A stretch of DNA of 6,685 bases from Balneolales bacterium (GTDB taxonomy: Bacteria > Bacteroidota > Rhodothermia > Balneolales > Natronogracilivirgulaceae), in the NCBI GenBank assembly GCA_007133995.1, contig SLLP01000186.1:1-6685 (forward strand). Direction: 5' to 3'. The stretch's first letter is position 1; the number at the start of each line of letters is the position of its first letter. The position numbers were made by a program, and so were the translations under genes. The notes beneath the pieces are model-generated. The model did not search any database. It worked only from the letters and a program-made list of their open reading frames with translations, and was not told where the DNA came from. Shown here one piece after another: positions 1 to 5,466 of the stretch.

Positions 1-588
1 AATCTTGACATCATGAGCAGGTATGTATGGCGAGGAGCTGATTTTGGGAACTCACCCAGTCTTCAGCCGGAAATAAGTTACACCCATGGTGGACTTGAAA
101 TCGGAACCTGGGCGGCTGTGGCAACGACAGGTGACTTAGACGGATACGAAGTGGACTTTTTCGCTTCCTATACCTTCGAAACCGGTGCAGGCGACCTTTC
201 ATTGTACCTGACCGACTATACCTTCCCTGTACCGGGTGCCGGGGACTATTTTTCATCGGATGCACATTATATTGAAGCCGGAATCGGATTTTCAGATATT
301 GCAGACCTTCCCCTTTCCTTTTTTGCCGGGATGTTTTTGACCAATGATGACGACAACTCCATGTATTTTGAGTTGGCCTATGACTCTGAACCGATTGGGT
401 TCTTTGTCGGCATGACACCCACCGAATCGGCATTGTATGGAACATCGGGGCCGGCCGTCATCAACACAGGCATCACCGCCGGAAGGACCTTGAAGGTATC
501 GGAGTCCCTTGAGATTGGACTATCGTCCAGCGTAATACTGAACCCTTATGCGGAGGATCTCTTTTTTCTGGTCGGATTCAGTCTCTGA
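1..588 (+). CDS. TorF/Gcw_chp-family putative outer-membrane beta-barrel protein (5' truncated by window)
   Basis: The reading frame is open from the first base and ends at TGA 586-588, giving 195 codons. The ATG at 13 is preceded in frame by N-L-D-I and lies inside the conserved block, so it is an internal Met; the true start and any signal peptide lie outside the window. The opening block 'SRYVWRG...PSLQPEISY' followed by 'GGLEIGTWAAV' matches the N-terminal part of the family known as Gcw_chp / TorF-like putative porin, which usually begins with a 'S.Y..RG' motif soon after a signal peptide. The rest shows alternating hydrophobic and polar residues with many Gly, aromatic and Asp residues, as expected for amphipathic beta-strands, and ends in a short strand '..DLFFLVGFSL'. 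The terminal residue is Leu, whereas many barrels end in Phe. The cargo or role is unknown in most members; a general porin role is inference. A hairpin lies about 20 nt after the stop, so this is probably the last gene of its transcript. Confidence 0.75.
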   Translation, partial: NLDIMSRYVWRGADFGNSPSLQPEISYTHGGLEIGTWAAVATTGDLDGYEVDFFASYTFETGAGDLSLYLTDYTFPVPGAGDYFSSDAHYIEAGIGFSDIADLPLSFFAGMFLTNDDDNSMYFELAYDSEPIGFFVGMTPTESALYGTSGPAVINTGITAGRTLKVSESLEIGLSSSVILNPYAEDLFFLVGFSL

Positions 589-606
589 TCGAAGCACTCG
601 TAATTC

Positions 607-649
607 GTAGGGGTGATGCGCGGAATCCACCGGTATCGCCCTTACTTTT
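607..649 (+). terminator. Terminator-like hairpin after the barrel gene
   Basis: Bases 607-619 (GTAGGGGTGATGC) pair with 633-645 (GTATCGCCCTTAC) over 13 positions: ten Watson-Crick and three G-U pairs. The intervening bases add a short inner stem, 621-623 CGG with 630-632 CCG. The stem is followed directly by TTTT and a pyrimidine-rich stretch. The three non-canonical pairs are G-U only in + strand RNA; on the - strand they become A-C mismatches, so the structure serves the upstream + gene better. The U-tract is short and interrupted, so termination efficiency is uncertain. Confidence 0.6.
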
Positions 650-686
650 ACCTTTCCTCTTTATCTTATCCTTACCCCTGCTTACC
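641..686. repeat. Degenerate TTACC/TTATC direct repeats in a pyrimidine-rich stretch
   Basis: Between the two convergent genes the + strand reads a run of short related words: CTTAC 641, TTTTACC 646, TTATC 661, TTATC 666, CTTACC 671 and CTTACC 681. The strand is almost entirely pyrimidine up to about 676. The repeats are imperfect and irregularly spaced. They may be simple low-complexity sequence forming the 3' tail of either convergent transcript; no function can be assigned. Confidence 0.35.
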
Positions 687-693
687 ACTGCCG

Positions 694-1545
694 TTATCTT
701 TTCAGCATATTGGTCAGTATGAACCAGATATTCTCTTTGCGTTCACGCAGCCGCCTGCTGAAATAGGGAAACCACATGGTACCATATGGCACGTATATGC
801 GAACGCGATATCCTTCTTTTACCAGGTCTTCGCATGTACTAAGCCGCAGGCCGTAAAGCATCTGGAATTCAAACCTCTCTTTAGGAATACGATTTTCCTC
901 GGCATAACGCTTTGTCCATGCTATAAGATGATCATCATGAGTAGCAATACGGGTGTTTTTGGTTGATTTCATCAGTTCTGCGGCGTAATCCTTGAACACG
1001 GTTCGGATTTCCGACATGTTTTTATAGGCCAGCGATGGAGGCTCGTTATATGCTCCTTTACAAAGCCTGACGTCGACACCATCTTGTGCGAGGGCGGCAA
1101 TGTCCTCACGGCTTCTGAACAGATACGCCTGAATCACTATGCCGACATGCCGGCCATATTTTTTTCGCGCATCATGAAAAAGGTCGAGCGTGCGCTGAAC
1201 GTAATCCGACCCCTCCATATCTATTCGCACGAACTGATCCAGCTCTTTGGCCTTGTCAAGCAGCTTGTGGAGGTTGTCCTGGCAGTACCCGGTATCGATG
1301 TCAAGGCCGAGCATGGTCAGTTTGATGGAGATGGTCGCATCCAGCTGCTCGTCCCTGATGCCATCAAGCAGGTCGCGGTATTCCCGGGTAGTGGAGTCCG
1401 CTGTCTCCCGGTCCGTCACATTTTCACCAAGAAGATCAAGAGTCACGGGGATCCCCTTTTTATTTAGCTCCTTCACTTTCGAAACGGCTTGGGAGAGATT
1501 CTCTCCGGCAACAAATCTTCTGGCTAAAAAAAATGGTAAATGCAT
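694..1545 (-). CDS. Monofunctional proline dehydrogenase (FAD-dependent)
   Basis: The 283-residue protein has the PRODH TIM-barrel motifs in order: RRFVAGE (9-15), SIKLT (73-77, Lys75), RIDMEG (107-112), VIQAYLFR (137-144), RLCKGAY (160-166), ATHD (201-204), FEFQMLYG (225-232), RIYVPYG (249-255) and the proline-binding YFSRRLRE (261-268, Tyr261, Arg264, Arg265, Glu268). The family oxidises L-proline to delta1-pyrroline-5-carboxylate with FAD and passes electrons to the membrane quinone pool. There is no P5C dehydrogenase domain, so it is not a PutA fusion; P5C would be oxidised by a separate enzyme not seen here. The start at 1545 is the only ATG after an in-frame stop at 1585-1587. It leaves only about nine residues before RFVAGE, whereas related enzymes usually have a further 20-30-residue N-terminal helix. 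AGG directly abuts the ATG and gives a poor ribosome site. A run of eight T's falls in codons 5-7. The gene is divergent from the mrp operon and convergent with the barrel gene. Confidence 0.93.
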   Translation of the reverse strand: MHLPFFLARRFVAGENLSQAVSKVKELNKKGIPVTLDLLGENVTDRETADSTTREYRDLLDGIRDEQLDATISIKLTMLGLDIDTGYCQDNLHKLLDKAKELDQFVRIDMEGSDYVQRTLDLFHDARKKYGRHVGIVIQAYLFRSREDIAALAQDGVDVRLCKGAYNEPPSLAYKNMSEIRTVFKDYAAELMKSTKNTRIATHDDHLIAWTKRYAEENRIPKERFEFQMLYGLRLSTCEDLVKEGYRVRIYVPYGTMWFPYFSRRLRERKENIWFILTNMLKR

Positions 1546-1587
1546 CCTGTTATCGATTGAATAGAAAATGCGGAATGTGAAATATTA

Positions 1588-1602
1588 CCCTCCGGGATTA
1601 TA
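1588..1602 (-). promoter_or_regulatory. Candidate -10 element and adjacent GGAGGG upstream of proline dehydrogenase
   Basis: On the - strand, TATAAT (complement of 1597-1602) matches the sigma70 -10 consensus exactly, and GGAGGG (complement of 1588-1593) follows at once. No good -35 is present 17 nt upstream (TATGGA). If this is the -10, transcription would start near 1590, giving a leader of about 45 nt before the ATG at 1545. The GGAGGG lies 42 nt from that ATG, too far to be its ribosome site. Confidence 0.35.
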
Positions 1603-1623
1603 CGATTTTTCAAATTATTTCCA

Positions 1624-1631
1624 TACCGGTA
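1624..1631. promoter_or_regulatory. Short palindrome TACCGGTA, possible second operator half
   Basis: This is an 8-bp perfect palindrome with the same ACCGGT core as the 12-bp palindrome at 1686-1697. Their centres are 64 bp apart, close to six helical turns. ACCGGT also occurs several times in coding sequence in this window, so the match may be chance. Confidence 0.2.
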
Positions 1632-1685
1632 ACGGTGCAGTGCCCCCGAAACTATCCCATTGCTTCGTTTTTTGGTTTTTTATAC

Positions 1686-1697
1686 TTAACCGGTTAA
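1686..1697. promoter_or_regulatory. Perfect 12-bp palindrome TTAACCGGTTAA, candidate operator
   Basis: The palindrome is perfect, has a central CG, and sits near the middle of the divergent intergenic region, about 62 bp before the candidate mrp promoter. Palindromes with a central CG step and AT-rich flanks are typical of LacI-type operators and of some other repressor families. No regulator gene is in the window, so the binding protein is unknown. Confidence 0.4.
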
Positions 1698-1758
1698 TGC
1701 AAGTAAAGGTCTTTTGGCTTTGTAAATACAGTTTTTAGAACGTGTCCACCTTAATTTT

Positions 1759-1787
1759 TTGTAGCAAACAGAGCAGATTCTTATATT
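1759..1787 (+). promoter_or_regulatory. Candidate promoter of the mrp operon
   Basis: TTGTAG (1759-1764) and TATATT (1782-1787) are separated by 17 nt, an optimal sigma70 spacing with a weak -35 and a good -10. The same bases also resemble a Bacteroidota-type promoter (TTTTTTG, 20 nt, TATATTG), though the -7 box lacks one base of TAnnTTTG. Transcription would start near 1794 and leave a leader of about 74 nt before mrpF. A second TAnnTTTG match, TATTTTTG at 1830-1837, lacks a partner at the right distance. Confidence 0.35.
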
Positions 1788-1804
1788 GTGCCGTCAAATT
1801 GATC

Positions 1805-1846
1805 GGAGGTCGGACGAATAGTCTCAACTTATTTTTGCATTCGTCT
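1805..1846 (+). promoter_or_regulatory. mrp leader: isolated GGAGGT plus inverted repeat GGACGAAT/ATTCGTCT
   Basis: GGAGGT at 1805-1810 is an excellent Shine-Dalgarno sequence but has no ATG, GTG or TTG at a usable distance. Directly after it, 1812-1819 (GGACGAAT) can pair with 1839-1846 (ATTCGTCT): seven Watson-Crick pairs and one G-U, with a 19-nt loop. If folded, the stem shortens the distance from GGAGGT to the mrpF ATG from 57 to about 22 nt. The mrpF ATG itself is preceded by AT-rich sequence without a Shine-Dalgarno motif. Confidence 0.3.
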
Positions 1847-1867
1847 CGAAATTAAAAATTTATCCCA

Positions 1868-2164
1868 ATGGATTTTTTTTCACTGGCAGTTATTATTGCA
1901 TATGTCCTGTTAAGCATTTCACTTCTGGTGTCGATCATCAGAGTGGCCATAGGGCCGAGTTTACCGGACAGAGTAGTGGCTCTGGATCTGATCGCTTTTG
2001 TTGTAATCAGTCTGATCGCAACCTACTCCATATCATCCGGACATCCGGTGTATCTTGATGTGGCCATTGTCCTCGCCCTTGTGGCATTTCTGGGCACCAT
2101 TGCATTCGCCCGTTTTGTCTTCATAAGAGCAGAACGACAAAATAACGAGGGTACCCATGTTTGA
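1868..2164 (+). CDS. mrpF: Na+/H+ antiporter subunit MrpF
   Basis: This 98-residue protein has three hydrophobic segments (about 4-26, 37-56 and 64-86) and the MrpF signature between the first two: R25, then 'GPSLPDRVVALDLI' (29-42) with Asp34 and Asp40. 'YLDVAIVLALVAFLGTIAFARF' spans the third helix, with Asp64. MrpF is a small membrane subunit of the Mrp (Mnh/Sha) Na+/H+ antiporter; it has no known independent activity and is needed for a stable, active complex. Length is normal for the family. The ATG at 1868 is the only choice, because an in-frame TAA lies at 1853-1855. It lacks a Shine-Dalgarno sequence, unlike mrpG, mrpA and mrpD in the same operon. It is the first gene of the unit; mrpE, which usually precedes mrpF, is not present. 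Its stop overlaps the mrpG start by 8 nt, suggesting translational coupling. Confidence 0.93.
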   Translation: MDFFSLAVIIAYVLLSISLLVSIIRVAIGPSLPDRVVALDLIAFVVISLIATYSISSGHPVYLDVAIVLALVAFLGTIAFARFVFIRAERQNNEGTHV

Positions 2165-2531
2165 GATTATTGCCGGAATACTGCTTATTTCAGGTGGGTT
2201 TTTTGTTTTGGTAGCATCTGTAGGCATTTTGCGCCTGCCGGATATCCTGATGAGAATGCATGCCTCCACCAAAGCGGGTACGCTCGGGGCCGGACTCATT
2301 CTGTTATCCGTAGCATTCACTTACGGTGAGATCGGAATCATATCACGCGCTATAGCCACCATTATTTTCATATTGATGACAGCTCCCGTGGCTGCTCATG
2401 CCATTGGCCGGGCTGCTTACAAGAGTGGGTTCGAGTTCTGGAAGGGCACAGTTGTCGACGACCTGAAGACGTATTATGAACAAAAGGGTACTCCTGGTCA
2501 TGAGGCAGGCGAACTCCCCAAAGACGACTGA
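2157..2531 (+). CDS. mrpG: Na+/H+ antiporter subunit MrpG
   Basis: This 124-residue protein shows the MrpG/MnhG hallmark 'GILRLPDILMRMHASTKAGTLG' region (23-44) after the first membrane helix (about 4-22), two further hydrophobic segments (about 45-56 and 60-80), and the conserved 'APVAAHAIGRAAY' (76-88). A charged cytoplasmic-type tail follows (about 89-124), rich in Asp, Glu and Lys. In the Mrp complex, MrpG is a small membrane subunit next to MrpE and MrpF. A good ribosome site, GAGGG at 2147-2151, sits 5 nt before the ATG within the end of mrpF. The next gene, mrpA, begins only after a 144-nt gap, unusually long for this compact operon. Confidence 0.94.
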   Translation: MFEIIAGILLISGGFFVLVASVGILRLPDILMRMHASTKAGTLGAGLILLSVAFTYGEIGIISRAIATIIFILMTAPVAAHAIGRAAYKSGFEFWKGTVVDDLKTYYEQKGTPGHEAGELPKDD

Positions 2532-2565
2532 TGCACAGTACAGCTGACACGGAAGATAAGTTAAA

Positions 2566-2682
2566 ATGACATTTTTCAAATATCGTTCTAAGTACAAGTA
2601 TATGAGCGTTCCAATTTATATAACGGGATGTGTTGACCCTGGAAGAAATGTGACCGGCTGCGGCAGGGGGCAGGTATGCTGA
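2566..2682 (+). CDS. Possible 38-codon small ORF in the mrpG-mrpA gap, overlapping the mrpA start
   Basis: ATG at 2566 opens 38 codons ending at TGA 2680-2682, so its stop lies 7 nt inside mrpA. GGAAG at 2551-2555 lies 10 nt before the ATG, a weak ribosome site. The product starts MTFFKYRSKYKYMSVP, is basic at the N-terminus and has three Cys and several Gly residues near the C-terminus. It resembles no family I recognise. The stop overlapping the mrpA ATG (GTATGCTGA) would suit translational coupling or a leader peptide. It could equally be a chance ORF in an intergenic spacer. Confidence 0.2.
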   Translation: MTFFKYRSKYKYMSVPIYITGCVDPGRNVTGCGRGQVC

Positions 2683-5051
2683 TTGTAGTTGCCCTCATTT
2701 TTGCCATTGCCCTTATCTCACCGTGGATACACAGGCTGTTTAAAGAAAAGTCCGGATGGGTGCTGGCCCTGCTCCCGCTTGGAAGCTTCGTTTATCTGAT
2801 TTCCTGGCTTCCCCACATCGCTGCCGGTAACGTCGTCAAAGAGTCCACCACCTGGGTATCCATGGCCATGTTCCATGTAAACCTTGCGTTCTATCTTGAC
2901 GGACTCAGTCTCATGTTCGGATTGATTATCACTGGAATAGGTACGTTCATTGTCCTTTACGGCAGCGGATATCTGGCCGGGGATGCCAATCTGCCCCGGT
3001 TCTACTGTGCCGTTCTGCTCTTTATGGGATCCATGCTCGGGGTGGTTCTGGCCGATAATCTCATCAGTATTTTTGTCTTCTGGGAGCTTACCAGTTTCAC
3101 CTCGTTCATTTTGATCGGCTACAGTCATGAACAGGAAAACTCGAGAAAAGCGGCGCTCCAGGCCCTACTCGTCACTGGTATTGGCGGGCTCGCGATGGTG
3201 GCCGGTCTCGTGCTGATGGGATTCGCATCTGGACACTGGGAGGTTACTGCTCTGCTCAATGAGGGGGATATTATCCGGGATCATCCGCATTACGTAGCCA
3301 TTCTCATCCTTGTACTCGCTGGTGCATTTACAAAGTCAGCCCAGTTTCCGTTCTCTTTCTGGTTACCCGGTGCCATGGCAGCTCCGACTCCTGTGAGTGC
3401 CTACCTCCATTCCGCGACCATGGTCAAAGCGGGAGTTTATCTGCTTGCCCGCCTCAACCCGGTACTTGGGTCCACCGAAATCTGGTTGCTGCTTGTTGGT
3501 GGATTCGGTTTGGCAACCCTTCTAATAAGTGCATGGCTTTCAATTAGCTTCACTGACATGAAGCAGATTCTGGCCTACTCCACGGTAATGGCGTTGGGCA
3601 CCATGATGATGCTGATCGGTCTCGGCACAGAACTTGCAATGCAGGGACTGGCTGTCTACATCCTCTCCCATGCCATGTATAAAGGCGCTCTCTTTATGGT
3701 GGCCGGCGCAGTGGATCACGAAGCCGGCACCCGGGATGTGATGAAACTTGGCGGTCTTCGAGCGCTCATGCCCATCTCCTTTGCTGCTGCTGCACTGGCT
3801 GCCATTTCGATGGCAGGCATACCACCGCTCTATGGTTTCATTGCCAAGGAAATTGTGTATGAGGCCGCGCTTGAAGCACCTCTCTGGCCGGTTCTTGTGA
3901 TTACGCTGGCCGTTATTGCCAATATCGCCATTGTGGCGGCATCAGCGATCGTGGTGATCCGCCCCTTCCTTGGCAAAAAGGTGGAAACGCCGAAAAAAGC
4001 GCATGAGGCCCCTCTCTCCATGTGGGTCGGTCCGCTCACCCTTGCCGTGCTCAGCGTGCTTCTCGGGGTGCTTCCATTCCTGGTGGACAAGGCCCTTATG
4101 GTGCCGGTAGCATCTAGTGTTTACGGCGCCCCGCTTGATTTCTATCTTTCGCTGTGGCATGGGATCAACCTGCCGCTTATACTCAGCCTGCTCACTCTTG
4201 CCGGCGGTATTCTGGTATACAGGATCTGGGACGGACTTCGCGACTCGGTGCCAATGCGAGTGTATCAGACCGGTTTTGCCCAGTTTCCGATAAAAGGTTA
4301 CGAAGGACTGCTAAGCGGAATGCTGAATCTTGCCGGTTTTCAGACACGCGTCTTCCAGAATGGTTTGATGGCAAATTATCTCATTACCATACTTGCCACC
4401 TTGCTGATTGCCGTTGGCTATACCTTTATCACCCGTTCGGGCATCTTCTGGGATCCCTCCTTTGAGAATGTACTCATCCAGGAGTGGGCTCTGACCATCG
4501 GTATTCTTGCCTCACTTGGCATTATGCTGGCATTCGGACATTCGCGGCTGACCATGGTCATCGGTGCGGGAATTGTTGGATTCGGCCTGGCACTCATCTA
4601 TCTCATGCACGGTGCTGCCGACCTTGCCATGACCCAGGTGCTGGTGGAAACACTTACCGTGATTCTGGTGGTCCTTGTGCTTGTACATATTCCCAAGATC
4701 AGTGATGTGCGGGGCACGACATCCAGAGTCCGTGATGTGGTAGTCGCCACTGGAGCAGGAGTAATGATGACTCTGCTAATTTTAGCTGCGACAGCAGCAC
4801 CATTTGACGCTTTTATCTCTGGGTTTTATGCGGAAGCCAGCTATCCGCTGGCCCATGGCCGCAACATAGTCAATGTGATCCTGGTTGATTTCCGGGCGCT
4901 TGATACCATGGGTGAGGTCGTTGTTGTCGCCATAGCCGGACTCGCTGTGTATGCTCTCATCAAAATGAAGCGATTCGGATCCAACGGCAATTCAAAGCCA
5001 AGGGGCGCTGAAACCTCCAATACGGCATCAAAACGAGAAAAATCATCATGA
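2676..5051 (+). CDS. mrpA: Na+/H+ antiporter subunit MrpA (full length, with MbhD- and MbhE-like C-terminal domains)
   Basis: At 791 residues this is the normal length of a full MrpA (about 800 in Bacillus). Residues about 67-430 form the NuoL/ND5-like proton-translocating unit: Glu137 in 'FVFWELTSF', Lys220 in 'FTKSAQFPFSFWLPGAM', His245 and Lys251 in 'AYLHSATMVKAG', His332 and Lys336 in 'SHAMYKGALF', and Lys391 in 'IAKEI'. The C-terminal part carries the MbhD-like domain (about 605-675, 'GAADLAMTQVLVETLT' with Asp649 and Glu658) and the MbhE-like domain (about 690-765, 'GRNIVNVILVDFRALDTMGE' at 728-747). A hydrophilic tail follows (766-791). These C-terminal domains separate MrpA from NuoL and are thought to take part in ion translocation with the small subunits. 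AGGGGG at 2665-2670 lies 5 nt before the ATG, and an in-frame stop at 2634 rules out a longer ATG start. Its stop overlaps mrpB by 4 nt (ATGA). Confidence 0.97.
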   Translation: MLIVVALIFAIALISPWIHRLFKEKSGWVLALLPLGSFVYLISWLPHIAAGNVVKESTTWVSMAMFHVNLAFYLDGLSLMFGLIITGIGTFIVLYGSGYLAGDANLPRFYCAVLLFMGSMLGVVLADNLISIFVFWELTSFTSFILIGYSHEQENSRKAALQALLVTGIGGLAMVAGLVLMGFASGHWEVTALLNEGDIIRDHPHYVAILILVLAGAFTKSAQFPFSFWLPGAMAAPTPVSAYLHSATMVKAGVYLLARLNPVLGSTEIWLLLVGGFGLATLLISAWLSISFTDMKQILAYSTVMALGTMMMLIGLGTELAMQGLAVYILSHAMYKGALFMVAGAVDHEAGTRDVMKLGGLRALMPISFAAAALAAISMAGIPPLYGFIAKEIVYEAALEAPLWPVLVITLAVIANIAIVAASAIVVIRPFLGKKVETPKKAHEAPLSMWVGPLTLAVLSVLLGVLPFLVDKALMVPVASSVYGAPLDFYLSLWHGINLPLILSLLTLAGGILVYRIWDGLRDSVPMRVYQTGFAQFPIKGYEGLLSGMLNLAGFQTRVFQNGLMANYLITILATLLIAVGYTFITRSGIFWDPSFENVLIQEWALTIGILASLGIMLAFGHSRLTMVIGAGIVGFGLALIYLMHGAADLAMTQVLVETLTVILVVLVLVHIPKISDVRGTTSRVRDVVVATGAGVMMTLLILAATAAPFDAFISGFYAEASYPLAHGRNIVNVILVDFRALDTMGEVVVVAIAGLAVYALIKMKRFGSNGNSKPRGAETSNTASKREKSS

Positions 5052-5458
5052 AAAGCCTGATTTTACATACAGCCACCCGCCTGATGATCGGGATTCTGGT
5101 CCTCTTCTCACTGTTCCTGTTTTTCCGCGGACATGACGAGCCGGGTGGCGGGTTTATCGGTGGTCTGGTAGGTGCAGGTGCCTTTACCCTGTACGCCATA
5201 GCGTTTGGTACCGAAGCTACACGCAAAGTACTGCGAATCAGCCCTATCACGCTTATTTCGGTCGGCTTGCTTAGTCTGGTTGTGAGCGGGCTCATCCCCA
5301 TGTTTGTGGCCGAGCCTTTCCTTACCGGAAAATGGCTGTTTATTGAATGGGGGGCGATGGAAACAAAACTTAGCACCCCGCTGATATTTGACATAGGGGT
5401 CTATCTGTGCGTGGTCGGATTCATTGTCACTGTTATTTTTTCACTCGAAGAAGAGTAG
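5048..5458 (+). CDS. mrpB: Na+/H+ antiporter subunit MrpB
   Basis: This 136-residue protein is a stand-alone MrpB (MnhB-like domain), as in group 1 operons; it is not fused to MrpA. It has four hydrophobic segments (about 8-26, 34-54, 64-88 and 111-132) and the two family signatures: 'FFRGHDEPGGGFIGGLVGAG' (25-44) after the first helix and 'STPLIFDIGVYLCVVGF' (109-125) in the last. MrpB is a membrane subunit of the antiporter, homologous to MbhF of the membrane-bound hydrogenases. The protein ends in a short acidic tail (SLEEE). It starts within the mrpA stop codon (ATGA), so translation is probably coupled to mrpA, and the weak upstream sequence (CGAGAAAAATCATC) fits this. Confidence 0.95.
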   Translation: MKSLILHTATRLMIGILVLFSLFLFFRGHDEPGGGFIGGLVGAGAFTLYAIAFGTEATRKVLRISPITLISVGLLSLVVSGLIPMFVAEPFLTGKWLFIEWGAMETKLSTPLIFDIGVYLCVVGFIVTVIFSLEEE

Positions 5459-5466
5459 TCTGTTTT

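Larger units (their letters stand above)
1546..1867. other. AT-rich divergent intergenic region between proline dehydrogenase and mrpF
   Basis: This 322-bp stretch has no convincing gene on either strand. It holds the presumed promoters and leaders of both divergent units: TATAAT and GGAGGG facing proline dehydrogenase, the palindrome TTAACCGGTTAA at 1686, T-runs near 1669-1680, a sigma70-like pair facing mrpF at 1759-1787, GGAGGT at 1805, and an inverted repeat at 1812-1846. A - strand frame is open from about 1680 down into the proline dehydrogenase start region, but it has no ATG and no family resemblance, so I treat it as non-coding. Confidence 0.7.

Noticed and set aside
11..445. - strand ORF of 144 codons at the left edge
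   Set aside because: It is antisense to the Gcw_chp/TorF-like gene; its composition (Arg, His, Ser, Gln-rich) is typical of a shadow frame.
613..966. + strand ORF of 117 codons between the barrel gene and proline dehydrogenase
   Set aside because: It starts inside the terminator-like hairpin, runs antisense through the clearly conserved C-terminal part of proline dehydrogenase, and resembles no family.
1084..1467. + strand ORF of 127 codons
   Set aside because: It lies wholly antisense within the proline dehydrogenase gene, whose conserved motifs explain the sequence.
1603..1680. A frameshifted N-terminal extension of proline dehydrogenase in an open - strand frame
   Set aside because: One - strand frame is open through this stretch, but it has no ATG, and its residues do not resemble the N-terminal helix of proline dehydrogenases. 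Joining it would need an inserted T in the T8 tract.
1659..1680. T-runs (TTTTTTGGTTTTTT) as an intrinsic terminator
   Set aside because: No stable hairpin precedes them and no + strand gene ends nearby; they may only contribute to DNA bending or AT-rich promoter character.
1830..1837. TATTTTTG as a Bacteroidota -7 promoter box
   Set aside because: It matches TAnnTTTG, but no TTTG/TTG lies at the expected distance upstream, and such a motif is easily found by chance in AT-rich DNA.
5407..5466. Longer mrpC start at ATG 5407
   Set aside because: The extra 20 residues overlap mrpB in another frame and are Arg/Cys-rich, unlike the hydrophobic MrpC N-terminus, which begins properly at 5467.
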